Source: Streptomyces sp. NBC_00370 (GTDB lineage Bacteria; Actinomycetota; Actinomycetes; Streptomycetales; Streptomycetaceae). From it: DNA of 64,000 nt. The stretch spans positions 4,061,501 through 4,125,500 of the forward strand of contig NZ_CP107968.1 of the NCBI RefSeq assembly GCF_036084755.1, in the 5' to 3' direction. The notes beneath the pieces are model-generated. The model was given only the letters and a program-made list of their open reading frames with translations. It had not been told where the DNA came from and did no database searches. Shown piece after piece: positions 32,568 to 41,373 of this stretch (the stretch's first letter is position 1; each line of letters starts with the position of its first letter). Position numbers and translations under genes: made by a program.

Positions 32568-35500
32568 ATGGGTATCGGGGATTTCGTCAGTGACCTCACC
32601 CCCGACGTCGTCGAGGACGCCGTCGAGGACGGGGTGGAGTGGGCCGGCAACCGCGTCGAGGACGTCGGGAACTGGACCGCGGACCGGCTCGACGACGTCG
32701 GCTGGGAGTCCGGCGCCGACTGGGTGCGGGAGAAGTCCCGCTCGGTGGCGAACCGGATGGGCGCCGAGGTCGACGAGATGGACCTCGGACAGACCGACGA
32801 CAAGACCAAACTCATCTACGGCAGCCCGTCGAAGATCCGCGAGACCGCCTCCCATCTGCACGATTTCCAGACCGCGTTCGACAAGGTCGGCGGGGGCCTG
32901 AAGGGCCTCGACTCGTCCGCCGTGAAGGGCGAGGCCGCGGACGCCTTCCGCGAGACGGTGGCGGTCGAGCCGCCGAAGTGGTTCAAGGGCGCCGACGCCT
33001 TCGCGAAGGCCGGCAGCGCCCTGGAGGCCTTCGCCGAAACCGTCACCTGGGCACAGGACCAGGCACAGACGGCGATCGACAAGTGGAAGGCCGGCACGAA
33101 GGCGTCCGAGGACGCGGCCGACGCGCACAAGGCGAAGGTCGACACCTTCAACAAGGCGGTCAGCCAGTACAACGCCAAACCCGCCGACAAACGCGACCCC
33201 TCCGAACTCCCGCCGCGTCCAGGCGCGTTCACCGATCCCGGCACCGCACAGATGCAAGAGGCGCAGGAGATCCTGACCGAGGCCAGGCGGCAGCGCAACT
33301 CGGCCGCCGAGACCGCCCGTACCGCCGTCCAAGCCGCCCGCGACACCGCGCCGCCGAAACCCAAATGGGCCGAACAGGCCGTCCAGGGCGTCAGCGAACT
33401 CGACATCATGCGGGACCACTTCACCGGCGGCATCATCAAGGGCACCGCAGGACTGCTCACGTTCGCCCGCAGCCTCAACCCGACCGACCCGTACAACATC
33501 ACCCACCCCGCCGAGTACGCGACGTCGCTCAACAGCACCGCAGCCGGACTCCTCCAGGTCGCCAACGACCCCTGGGGCGCGGGCAAACAGATGCTCACCG
33601 ACTTCGCGAAGGACCCCTCGGAAGGACTCGGCCGGCTCGTCCCCGACCTCGTCCTCACCGCAGCCACCGGCGGAGCCGGCGCCGGGGTCAAGGGAGTCCG
33701 CGCGGCGAAGGAAGCCGCCGACCTGGCCGCCGACGCCAACCGCGCCCGCAAACTCATCGACGACGCCCCGGACGGCACCCACACCCGCCCCGACGCCGAA
33801 CGCCCCACCGACGGCACCGACCCCGTCGACCTGGCCTCAGGCCACATGTTCCTCCCCCAGACCGACCTCGAGATCGCCGGCATCCTGCCTCTCGTCTTCA
33901 CCCGCCGCACCGAGTCCGGCTGCGCGACCGGCCGCTTCCTGGGGCCCGCCTGGTCCTCCACCGTCGACGAACGCCTGGAGATCGACGCGGTCGGCGTCGT
34001 CCACGTCACCGCCGACGGTCTGCTCGTCCCGCATCCGCATCCGGCACCCGGTGTGCCCAGCCGGCCGCACGCGGGCCGCTCCCGCACACTCCTTTCCCGG
34101 GACGCGGACGGCGACTACACGGTCACCGACCCGGACACCGGTGTGAGCCGCCACTTCACCGGCCCTTCCGGCGCGGAACCGGGCGGCGACGGTACGGCCT
34201 GGCTGTCCGAAACAGCCGATCGCAACGGCCACACCATCACCGTCGACCGCGCCGAGAACGGTCTGCCGCTGGCCCTCGTCCACTCGGCGGGCCACGGAGT
34301 GAGGCTGTCGACCACCGACGGCCGGGTCACCGCCCTGTTCCTGGCCGGCGCAGAGCTGCCGGTGCTGAGTTACGGCTACGAGGACGGCAACCTCACCACC
34401 GTCACCAGACCGTCCGGCGCCGTCACCACGTTCCTCTACGACGAACGCCGCCGTGTCATCGCCTGGATCGACTCCAACGGGCGCCGCTACGACTACGTCT
34501 ACGACGACCGCGACCGCGTCGTCGCCGAGGGCGGCGAGGCCGGGCACGTCCAGATCACCCTGGCCTACACCGAACCGGACGCCGCGACCGGCCACCGCAC
34601 GACGGTCCTGACCACCGCCGACGGGCGGGCCACCCGCCACCTGATCGGCCCCGGCTCCCACGTCCAGGCCACCACCGACGCGCACGGCCACACCACCCGG
34701 TTCCGCTACGGTCCGAGCGGCGACCTGCTGTCCCGCACGGATCCGCTGGGGGCCACCACCGCCTTCACGTACGACGAAGACGGCCGGCTGCTCACGGCCA
34801 CCCGGCCGGACGGCAGCGAACTGCGCGTCGCCCGCGGCCCGTTCGGTCTGCCGGTGGAGATGGTGGGGCCGGACGGCGCGCGCACGGCGTACGCGTACGA
34901 CGAGCTCGGCAACCGCACGGCAGTCACCGACCCGGCCGGCTTCACCACCAGTTGCACCTACGACCGCGCCGGTCGTCTCACCTCGGTCACCGACGCGCTC
35001 GGCGCCACGACACACGTGAGGTGCGACGCGGCGGGGCTGCCGGTGGAAGTGACAGGACCGGCCGGTGGCACCACCCGCACCGAGCGGGACGCCCGCGGCC
35101 GGCCGGTCCGCGTCGTCGACCCGACGGGAGAGGCCACCCGTCTGGAGTGGAACGACGACGGATGGCTCGCCCGGCGCACGGATCCCGGCGGTGCCACAGA
35201 GTCGTGGGCCTACGACGGAGAGGGCAACTGCGTTGCCCACACGGACGCGTCCGGCAGCCTCACCCGCTTCGAGTACACCCACTTCGACCTGCCGCTGGCC
35301 CGGACCGGAGCGGACGGCTCGCGCTACGCGTTCGAGCACGACGACGACCTCCGCCTCACCCGCGTCACCGGCCCGCAGGGGCTGACCTGGAGCTACACGT
35401 ACGACGCCGTCGGCAACATCGTCTCCGAGACCGACTTCGACGGGCGCACCCTCACCTACCGTACGGACGCGGCGGGCCGGCTCGCCGCACGGACCGACGC

Positions 35501-37334
35501 GCTCGGCGGCACGATCTCGTTCGTCCGTGACCAGCTCGGCCAGGTGATCCGCAAGGACGTCGAGGGTCGGGTGACCGCGTACGCCTACGACAGGGCCGGA
35601 CGCCTGCTGGAGGCAGTCGGACCGGACGGCGAACTCCGGTACCAGTACGACCGCCGCGGACAGGTCAAAACCGAACTCGTGGACGGCCGTCCCCTCGTCC
35701 ACGCCTACGACGCCCTGGGACGCCGGAAGCACCGCACCACACCGACCGGCCATGTCACCTCCTACGCCTACGGCGCCGACGGACAACCCCAGCGGCTCAC
35801 CACCGGCGGTCGGCACATCAACTTCACCCACGACGTCGCGGGCCGCGAACTCGCCCGCGCCTTCGGCGACTCGGTCACCGTGACGTCCGCCTGGGACGAG
35901 GCGGGACGGCTGTCGGAGCAGCACATCAGCGCCGGAGCGCGAGCCGTCAACAGCCGCGCCTACACCTATCGCGCCGACGGTCTCCTGAGCTCCGTGGCCG
36001 ACCGGCTGTCGGGGACCCGCACCTTCGATCTCGACAGGACCGGCCGGGTCACCGCCGTCCACGCCCACGGCTGGACGGAGCGGTACGCCTACGACGACGC
36101 CGGCAACCAGACTTCGGCCTCCTGGCCGGCAGGCCACCCCGGCAGCGAAGCCACCGGATCACGCGCCTACAGCGGCACTGCCATCACCCGGGCCGGGGGT
36201 GTCCGCTTCGAACACGACGCCCTGGGCCGGGTCACCCTGCGGCAGAAGACCCGCCTCTCGCACAAGCCTGACACCTGGCGCTACGCGTGGGACACGGAGA
36301 ACCGCCTCATATCCGTCACCACCCCCGACGGAACACGTTGGAGGTACCGCTACGACGCCCTGGGCCGCCGCAGCGCGAAGCAGCGCCTGGCCGCCGGCAG
36401 TGAACGCGTGGTGGAGGAAGTCCGCTTCACCTGGGACGGCCTCACCCTGTGCGAACAGACCAGCGACCGGCCGGACGCCCCGGGCACCGTCGTCCTCACC
36501 TGGGACCACCGGGACGTCGTCCCGCTGGCCCAGACCGAACGCATCCTCGCCGCCGACGCCCACCAGGAGGAGATCGACCGGCGGTTCTTCGCCATCGCCA
36601 CCGACCTCGTCGGGACCCCCACCGAACTGATCGACGAGTCCGGCGACATCGCGTGGCGCAGCCGCAGCACCCTCTGGGGCACCACGGCCTGGGCGCGTGA
36701 CAGCCGTACGTACACCCCCCTCCGCTTCCCCGGCCAGTACTACGACCCCGAAACCGGCCTCCACTACAACTGCTTCCGCCACTACGACCCGGAGACCGGC
36801 CGCTACACCTCCCCCGACCCCCTGGGCCTCGCTCCGTCGCCGAATCCCCTGGGGTACGTGGACAACCCGTACACGGGGTGCGACCCGCTGGGCCTCATGC
36901 CCAAGTACACAAAGGAGGAAAAGGCCCAGAAGGCCAGGCAAGACGCCCGGCAAGCCATGGATGACGTCATCGAAAGGGCGCGCGAAGGGAACATCAAGAA
37001 GGCCGGCAACTACCACGCGCACGACCATGGCTTCACCGAGGACATGGTCATGAACATCCTCAAGGAGCCGGACGCGGTGTACCACTCGACGGGAGGCAGT
37101 GGGAACCTGATCTTCCGTAAGGGGGAGGATGTCGTGGTGGTCCGCGCCGACCGTGTCGGGGCGGGCAACGTCATCACGGCATACGGTCCGTCCGGTATCA
37201 AGGGTCCTTCCGGGGCGCAGGCGCTGGGCGGCCTGCCGACCGACCCCGGTTCGCCGATCACGCACACAGACGTGGTGGAGGGCAGGATTCCAGCCAAGAA
37301 CGGTTTCATGCCTCCCGCAGAGCAGATCAGATGA
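32568..37334 (+). CDS. Rhs/YD-repeat polymorphic toxin, type VII-type N-terminus
   Basis: A 1588-residue protein. Residues 1-260 are helical with no signal peptide (SPSKIRETASHLHDFQ, then EAADAFRETVAVEPPKWF), like secretion domains of ESX-exported toxins. PVDLASGHMFLPQTDLEI begins a DUF6531-like segment near 418. From about 480 to 1390 are many YD/RHS repeats (for example RTDPLGATTAFTYDEDGRL) that form a cocoon. The Rhs core end RFPGQYYDPETGLHYN, SPDPLGL and GCDPLGL ends near 1443. The last ~145 residues are the variable toxin (HAHDHGFTEDMVMNIL, VVVVRADRVGAGNVIT), perhaps a DUF4258/BECR-like RNase. The next gene is the likely immunity protein. Role: contact-dependent killing of competitors. 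Confidence 0.88.
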   Translation: MGIGDFVSDLTPDVVEDAVEDGVEWAGNRVEDVGNWTADRLDDVGWESGADWVREKSRSVANRMGAEVDEMDLGQTDDKTKLIYGSPSKIRETASHLHDFQTAFDKVGGGLKGLDSSAVKGEAADAFRETVAVEPPKWFKGADAFAKAGSALEAFAETVTWAQDQAQTAIDKWKAGTKASEDAADAHKAKVDTFNKAVSQYNAKPADKRDPSELPPRPGAFTDPGTAQMQEAQEILTEARRQRNSAAETARTAVQAARDTAPPKPKWAEQAVQGVSELDIMRDHFTGGIIKGTAGLLTFARSLNPTDPYNITHPAEYATSLNSTAAGLLQVANDPWGAGKQMLTDFAKDPSEGLGRLVPDLVLTAATGGAGAGVKGVRAAKEAADLAADANRARKLIDDAPDGTHTRPDAERPTDGTDPVDLASGHMFLPQTDLEIAGILPLVFTRRTESGCATGRFLGPAWSSTVDERLEIDAVGVVHVTADGLLVPHPHPAPGVPSRPHAGRSRTLLSRDADGDYTVTDPDTGVSRHFTGPSGAEPGGDGTAWLSETADRNGHTITVDRAENGLPLALVHSAGHGVRLSTTDGRVTALFLAGAELPVLSYGYEDGNLTTVTRPSGAVTTFLYDERRRVIAWIDSNGRRYDYVYDDRDRVVAEGGEAGHVQITLAYTEPDAATGHRTTVLTTADGRATRHLIGPGSHVQATTDAHGHTTRFRYGPSGDLLSRTDPLGATTAFTYDEDGRLLTATRPDGSELRVARGPFGLPVEMVGPDGARTAYAYDELGNRTAVTDPAGFTTSCTYDRAGRLTSVTDALGATTHVRCDAAGLPVEVTGPAGGTTRTERDARGRPVRVVDPTGEATRLEWNDDGWLARRTDPGGATESWAYDGEGNCVAHTDASGSLTRFEYTHFDLPLARTGADGSRYAFEHDDDLRLTRVTGPQGLTWSYTYDAVGNIVSETDFDGRTLTYRTDAAGRLAARTDALGGTISFVRDQLGQVIRKDVEGRVTAYAYDRAGRLLEAVGPDGELRYQYDRRGQVKTELVDGRPLVHAYDALGRRKHRTTPTGHVTSYAYGADGQPQRLTTGGRHINFTHDVAGRELARAFGDSVTVTSAWDEAGRLSEQHISAGARAVNSRAYTYRADGLLSSVADRLSGTRTFDLDRTGRVTAVHAHGWTERYAYDDAGNQTSASWPAGHPGSEATGSRAYSGTAITRAGGVRFEHDALGRVTLRQKTRLSHKPDTWRYAWDTENRLISVTTPDGTRWRYRYDALGRRSAKQRLAAGSERVVEEVRFTWDGLTLCEQTSDRPDAPGTVVLTWDHRDVVPLAQTERILAADAHQEEIDRRFFAIATDLVGTPTELIDESGDIAWRSRSTLWGTTAWARDSRTYTPLRFPGQYYDPETGLHYNCFRHYDPETGRYTSPDPLGLAPSPNPLGYVDNPYTGCDPLGLMPKYTKEEKAQKARQDARQAMDDVIERAREGNIKKAGNYHAHDHGFTEDMVMNILKEPDAVYHSTGGSGNLIFRKGEDVVVVRADRVGAGNVITAYGPSGIKGPSGAQALGGLPTDPGSPITHTDVVEGRIPAKNGFMPPAEQIR

Positions 37335-37347
37335 AGTGGCATCCACC

Positions 37348-38106
37348 ATGAGAATCACCATCGGCGACGACTGGACCGCGACGGTGACGGGCGATCCCCT
37401 GCACCTCACCCCGCGTTTCGACTTCCGGGACTTCCGTGTGCGCGTCGCGGAGTACACGAACGTCGAGGAACGCGGCCGGTTCCTTCTCGACACCTTCGGC
37501 AGCGAGCCTTGGCTGTGGGACACGCCTGACGAGCTCCGGTTCGAGAAGGAAGGCCGGGCACTGGTAGGGGCCGAGTTCCAGATCGCCGGCGAGGCCGCCG
37601 ACCCCGAGGACTCCGCCCGCCTTCCCACCACACCCTCCGTCCACCCGGGCGGCCTTCGCGCGGACGAGGCCCGGGACTTCCGCCTGGAGGTGACCACGGA
37701 GCTCTGCCGCGCCCCCGGGGACTCCGTGCTGACCTGTCTGCGCGACCTCGACGTCCTGGACGAACCGCTGGACGCCCGCATCGGCATCGCCCCCGACATG
37801 GCACTGATCGTCCAGCACGGCACCGTCGTCGGCTGGAGCCTGACCGACCCCGTCCGATATCTGACCACTGGATTCGCCGCCCCGGATCCGGCTCCCCCCG
37901 CGCAGACCACACGGCTCCTGTTCACGGCATGCATGGACGTGATCACCACGCCGCTGCTCGACGCGGTGAGACGCCGGGACCCGGCAGGACTGGCCAGACT
38001 CCGGCAGCTCGACCACGGCCTGCGGAGTCAGCGCGAGGACCGCCACAGAGCCGACGCCCTGCTCGCGCTCATCGGCGAACTGGTCGACGACTACGGGAAC
38101 GGGTGA
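37348..38106 (+). CDS. Candidate immunity protein for the Rhs toxin
   Basis: A 252-residue soluble protein starting 13 bp after the toxin stop, with ATG at 37348. No signal peptide or known motif is seen; it begins MRITIGDDWTATVTGDPL and has two acidic globular segments (DFRVRVAEYTNVEERGR and ARIGIAPDMALIVQHG), ending in a helical Arg-rich part. In polymorphic-toxin loci the gene directly after the toxin is usually its specific immunity protein, and an acidic surface would fit an RNase toxin. The role is inferred from position only. Confidence 0.6.
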   Translation: MRITIGDDWTATVTGDPLHLTPRFDFRDFRVRVAEYTNVEERGRFLLDTFGSEPWLWDTPDELRFEKEGRALVGAEFQIAGEAADPEDSARLPTTPSVHPGGLRADEARDFRLEVTTELCRAPGDSVLTCLRDLDVLDEPLDARIGIAPDMALIVQHGTVVGWSLTDPVRYLTTGFAAPDPAPPAQTTRLLFTACMDVITTPLLDAVRRRDPAGLARLRQLDHGLRSQREDRHRADALLALIGELVDDYGNG

Positions 38107-38184
38107 CGGCGGCAGCGCGGAATGCCACGACCACTGCCTGCACGCTTCAGCGTCACCGCGCCCGCCCCCCTGACACATCCGTAG

Positions 38185-38212
38185 ATCACTTCACATCACT
38201 TCACATCACTTC
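38185..38212 (+). repeat. Short tandem repeat ahead of the DUF6243-like gene
   Basis: The decamer ATCACTTCAC is repeated nearly three times just upstream of the GGGAGA ribosome-binding site. It may influence the mRNA leader or be slippage. Confidence 0.6.
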
Positions 38213-38222
38213 GGGAGAATCC

Positions 38223-38438
38223 ATGACCGTGAGCAAGAACATCAACAACCCCGTGGGCATGGGCGGCGGCCAGCGCAAGCGGCTGTCCCGTGCCGAACGG
38301 CAGAACAATGGTCCGCACCGCAACCTCGACCGCCAGGGTGCCGCCGACCGGAAGGCGGAGCTGGTGCGCAAGATGCGCGAGAAATCAGGCGCGACCGAGG
38401 ACGCCGGGCAGACGGACGACGACACCGCACAGAGCTGA
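38223..38438 (+). CDS. DUF6243-like small basic protein
   Basis: A 71-residue protein with GGGAGA six bases before the ATG. The sequence GMGGGQRKRLSRAERQNN, then HRNLDRQGAADRKAELVRK, fits the small Streptomyces family DUF6243, of unknown function. It is highly charged, probably unstructured or helical, with an acidic tail. It converges with the chorismate mutase gene and overlaps its 3' end by 54 bp. Confidence 0.75.
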   Translation: MTVSKNINNPVGMGGGQRKRLSRAERQNNGPHRNLDRQGAADRKAELVRKMREKSGATEDAGQTDDDTAQS

Positions 38439-39053
38439 CGCGCCGCCGCGGCAGGGCGGCAGCGCCCGCTCCATTCCCTTCAGGTGCAGAACGTCCAGCC
38501 CATGGCTGTACGCCGACCGGGCGGCCGCGCCGTGCAACCGCAGTTCGTACGACGGCGCGGAGCGCACACCCTCCGTCGCCACCAGCGTGTCGAGCACCTG
38601 CGTGGTGATGCGGTCGAGTTCCGGCCTGACCTCCTTGTCGAGGTCCGGCCGCCGGGTGGGCCGCTGTTCGGGATGCGCGTCCCAGTGCGCGTACAGCCCG
38701 CGCTGCACCAGCTTGTTCGCCTCGATCTGGTCCTCGAAGACGGTGACCACCACGTCAGGCTCCAGCCGGAGCCCGACGGCACGGGTGGCGACGTCGTCGA
38801 GGACCTGCTGCTCCCGCGCGGGGTCGTCGATCGGGCGGTCGGTGCCGTACTTGGCGGCGGCCACCTTGTCGGCGACCAGCAGTCGCTCGGCGAACAGGTC
38901 GGTCAGCGTGACCAGCGGGGTGAGTCCGAAAGCGGCAGATGGCGCGGGCCCCGCAGGCCGCGGCTGGGCGACGGCGGGCATGGCTGCGGCACCGGAGAGC
39001 AGCAGCGTGGCGCACGCGGCGACCAACGCCGATCTTGTACGTCGGGTTCGCAC
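38385..39053 (-). CDS. Secreted chorismate mutase (AroQ-gamma type)
   Basis: About 222 residues from a GTG at 39053 preceded by AAAGGA; a GTG at 39089 is upstream and in frame. The N-terminus RTRRTRSALVAACATLLLSG and AMPAVA is a signal peptide. The mature domain (LTDLFAERLLVADKVAAAKY, then DDPAREQQVLDDVA, FEDQIEANKLVQRGLY and the late LDRITTQVL) matches the exported AroQ-gamma mutases such as the secreted enzyme of M. tuberculosis. It turns chorismate into prephenate outside the membrane; the purpose of exported forms is unsettled. The last ~25 residues run into the convergent gene and look non-conserved. Confidence 0.8.
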   Translation of the reverse strand: MRTRRTRSALVAACATLLLSGAAAMPAVAQPRPAGPAPSAAFGLTPLVTLTDLFAERLLVADKVAAAKYGTDRPIDDPAREQQVLDDVATRAVGLRLEPDVVVTVFEDQIEANKLVQRGLYAHWDAHPEQRPTRRPDLDKEVRPELDRITTQVLDTLVATEGVRSAPSYELRLHGAAARSAYSHGLDVLHLKGMERALPPCRGGASALCGVVVRLPGVLGRA

Positions 39054-39123
39054 AGGACGTGTCCTTTCGTTGTGTGAGGTGGCTTTCACACAAGACGTTG
39101 TCCCGGTGGAGGAGAGGAATCAC

Positions 39124-39470
39124 ATGGCAGCGGCCTCCGGTGCGGGGAAGCCGGCCTGGCGGAACACCCTCGAAGCGTGTGGACTGCTGGTCCTCGGAAG
39201 AGAAGCCCCGTGTCCTGTGCCTGATGTCCTGACCGCCATCCGCGCCGTTACGGGGGTGGAGGTCAGGCCGACGGTGACGGTCCTGGAGTCACATCCTGAC
39301 GTGGTGGCCGGGTTCGCCGGACTTTCTGGCGCTGTCGGCGGACGGTCGCCAGCTGTGCGCGGTCACGTCCGAGGAGGACGAGTACTGGATCGTCACGCGC
39401 GTCCTCGCCTGGGGGGCGGTTGGCCGCCAGTGTCGGCCCCTGCGCGGGCAGGTGGAAACGGGCCTGCGCT
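39124..39470 (+). pseudogene. Unrecognised gene with apparent frameshift
   Basis: An ATG at 39124 after GGAGGAGAGG starts MAAASGAGKPAWRNTLEA, VLTAIRAVTGVEVRPTV and LESHPDVVA. Near 39310 another frame takes over with protein-like content: DFLALSADGRQLCAVTSEE, DEYWIVTRVLAWG. It then runs into the end of the VOC gene. A one-base change would join the parts into a protein of about 115 residues. Not recognised, and it may also be chance. Confidence 0.35.
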
Positions 39471-39939
39471 ACGCCAGGTCGTCGGCGTCCTGCGTGGCGG
39501 GCGCGAATGCCTCCGTGCCCTGCTCCGCTGCCGCCGGGTCCATCCACATGACCTGCCAGCCGTGGCCGTCGAGGTCGAAGAAGCTGCGGGAGTACATGAA
39601 GCCGTAGTCCTCGGCGTCGTCGGCCTGGGTGCCGCCCGCCGCGAGTGCGGCGGCGCTGACCGTGTCGACCTCTTCGCGGGATGCGGCGCTGAAGGCGTAC
39701 AGCGCCAGCGTGTGCGTGGTGGGATCGGCTGTCGGCAGCTTCGCGAACTCGGCGAACTTCTCGCGGGTGAGCAGCATGACGAAAGCCTGCTCGCCGACCA
39801 GCATGCACGCGCCGCTCTCGTCGGTGAAGTTCGGGTTGAAGCTGAATCCGAGCTTGGAGAAGAACGTCTTGCTGCGGTCGAGGTCTGCTACGGGCATGTT
39901 CACGAACAGCATGCGGCCGGGGTGTGCGGAAGTGGTCAT
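39469..39939 (-). CDS. VOC-family (glyoxalase/bleomycin-resistance fold) protein
   Basis: A 156-residue protein from the ATG at 39939. It shows one vicinal-oxygen-chelate unit pair: FVNMPVADLDRSKTFFSKLG, FNPNFTDESGACMLVGEQ, ending FFDLDGHGWQVMWMDP. It has normal single-VOC length. The family includes glyoxalases, dioxygenases, fosfomycin and bleomycin resistance proteins and many of unknown role. The segment resembles the glyoxalase-like subgroup often annotated as lactoylglutathione-lyase relatives. No substrate can be chosen from context. Confidence 0.85.
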   Translation of the reverse strand: MTTSAHPGRMLFVNMPVADLDRSKTFFSKLGFSFNPNFTDESGACMLVGEQAFVMLLTREKFAEFAKLPTADPTTHTLALYAFSAASREEVDTVSAAALAAGGTQADDAEDYGFMYSRSFFDLDGHGWQVMWMDPAAAEQGTEAFAPATQDADDLA

Positions 39940-40061
39940 GGTCGGTCTCCGGTCATTGGCTCGACGGCTCGATGGCGTACGTGCTGGTAGACCGACCCGG
40001 TCGGCGGAACTCATCGGTGGATCTTCGCCGGCCGGATGTCTCGGTTACGGCCGGTGCGCGG

Positions 40062-40445
40062 TCAGTTGGTGCCGGGGGCTGACTTGTGGAGCAGGTGGGT
40101 CAGTAGCAGGGCGGTGCCTGCGGTTGCTGCTCCCGCCGCTCCTGCCGCCAGGAAGCCGCGTGAGGAGCGCCAGGACAGGACCGACCAGCGGGACTGGGCG
40201 GAGAGTACCGAGCCTGTGCTCAGCCATGAGCCCGCGGAGATAAGGGACAGGGAGGAGCCGATCGAGCCGAGCGAGAGGGCGCTTCCGATCGAGCCGATCG
40301 ACAGGGCCGAGCCGATCGATCCCACGGACAGCACCGATCCCACCGAGCCGATCGACAGCACCGAGTCCTGGGACCACAACGAAAGCACCGAGCCGGCGGA
40401 GCCGGGGCGGGCCGAGCGTGCGGGGAGCTTTGTCATGGGGGCCAT
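40062..40445 (-). CDS. 'SIGS' pentad-repeat membrane protein
   Basis: A 127-residue protein. Residues 25-75 are an almost perfect run of five-residue units of the form S-(I/V/L)-G-S-x and S-x-L-S-x, for example GSIGSALSIG and GSIGSALSLG. Regular Ser/Gly with alternating aliphatic residues could form a small beta-solenoid or ladder. The C-terminus GFLAAGAAGAATAGTALLL is one transmembrane helix with a short basic tail. No signal peptide. The ATG at 40445 is taken, with a second ATG nine bases later. I do not know the family; similar Ser-Gly repeat proteins with one helix occur in Streptomyces but have no known function. Confidence 0.65.
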   Translation of the reverse strand: MAPMTKLPARSARPGSAGSVLSLWSQDSVLSIGSVGSVLSVGSIGSALSIGSIGSALSLGSIGSSLSLISAGSWLSTGSVLSAQSRWSVLSWRSSRGFLAAGAAGAATAGTALLLTHLLHKSAPGTN

Positions 40446-40463
40446 CTTGCCCGCTCGTTCCCG

Positions 40464-41276
40464 CTACGCGCGGCGTGCCGTGACGATCCAGGCGCGTGAG
40501 TCGAAGTGGACGCCGTCGCCGGTGTCGTGGGCGGCGAGGGTCGTGTGGAGTCGGGTGCGGGCCTGGTCGGCTGTCGTGGTGTCGAGGTCGGCGAGGAGGT
40601 CTTGGAACTTCAGCAGGCGGAGCACGCTGTCGAGGGCGGTGGCGGTGTCCGGGCCGTAGTAGACCGGTTCGTGCACGTCGGTGAAGGTGACGTCCGTGAA
40701 GCCCGCCGTCGTCAGGATGTCCTCCGTCAGCCTTGGGTCGGCCAGCGAGAACGCGTTCGGAGCGGAAGAGGGAGCTGAGGCGGGAGGGGCTGGTGCCGCG
40801 GTGAGACTTTCGCGGATCGCCGACGCCCATTCGTTGCGGTCGCGGCCTTGCCAGACCAGCAGCACCAGCCGCCCCGACGGGCGCAGCGCCCGTCCGATGT
40901 TGGTGAACGCGGCGACCGGGTCCGCGAAGAACATCGTGCCGAACCGGCTGACGCAGACGTCGAAGTACGTCGGTTCGAAGCCGTACACCTGCGCGTCCGC
41001 CTGGTGGTACGTCGCGTTGGACAGCCCCTGTTCGGCGGCCAGTTGACGGGCCCGCTCCAGCATCGGCGCGGAGATGTCGACGCCCAGCGCGCTCCCGGCG
41101 ACCGCGGCGCGGGCGGCGTCGCGGGTGGTCTGGCCCGTGCCACAGCCGATGTCGAGTACGCGGTCGTGGCGGCCGACGCGGGCAACCGCGCGGAAGTGTT
41201 CGTTGTAACGGCGCAACTCCGCGTCGTAGTCGAACAGTTGGGGCTTGGCGCCGCGCTCCCCTGACGTCCCGGTCAT
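40464..41276 (-). CDS. Class I SAM-dependent methyltransferase
   Basis: A 270-residue enzyme from the ATG at 41276 with GGAGGGAGA upstream. SAM-binding motif I is VLDIGCGTGQTTRDA, followed by GVDISAPML (acidic residue binding ribose), YHQADAQVYGFEP and the post-motif LRPSGRLVLLVWQ. It belongs to the Methyltransf_11/25 group, with a C-terminal half typical of small-molecule O- or C-methyltransferases (FTDVTFTDVHEPVYYG). Its substrate is unknown. It lies alone, 18 bp upstream of the SIGS-repeat gene on the same strand, so the two could be co-transcribed. Confidence 0.88.
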   Translation of the reverse strand: MTGTSGERGAKPQLFDYDAELRRYNEHFRAVARVGRHDRVLDIGCGTGQTTRDAARAAVAGSALGVDISAPMLERARQLAAEQGLSNATYHQADAQVYGFEPTYFDVCVSRFGTMFFADPVAAFTNIGRALRPSGRLVLLVWQGRDRNEWASAIRESLTAAPAPPASAPSSAPNAFSLADPRLTEDILTTAGFTDVTFTDVHEPVYYGPDTATALDSVLRLLKFQDLLADLDTTTADQARTRLHTTLAAHDTGDGVHFDSRAWIVTARRA

Positions 41277-41302
41277 CAGATCTCCCTCCGTACGAAACAC
41301 CG

Positions 41303-41345
41303 CGGCCCCTCCGGGCGAACGTCACGCGTTCGCCCGGAGGGGCCG
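41303..41345 (-). terminator. 19-bp perfect hairpin terminator after the GH92-PAP2 gene
   Basis: Positions 41303-41321 pair perfectly with 41327-41345 around a five-base loop. It lies 28 bases beyond the stop codon of the giant leftward gene, and its length and GC content make it the strongest hairpin in the window. Confidence 0.8.
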
Positions 41346-41373
41346 GTTCGGCTGTTTCGATATTACGTCGTGG

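Noticed and set aside
32639..35530. A 963-residue Arg-rich frame inside the Rhs gene
   Set aside because: Out-of-frame reading of the repeats; the in-frame Rhs protein is unmistakable.
34700..36400. DNA repeats in the Rhs region as a CRISPR or satellite array
   Set aside because: The similarity is at protein level (YD repeats), with degenerate DNA and no constant spacers. No CRISPR array was seen anywhere in the window.
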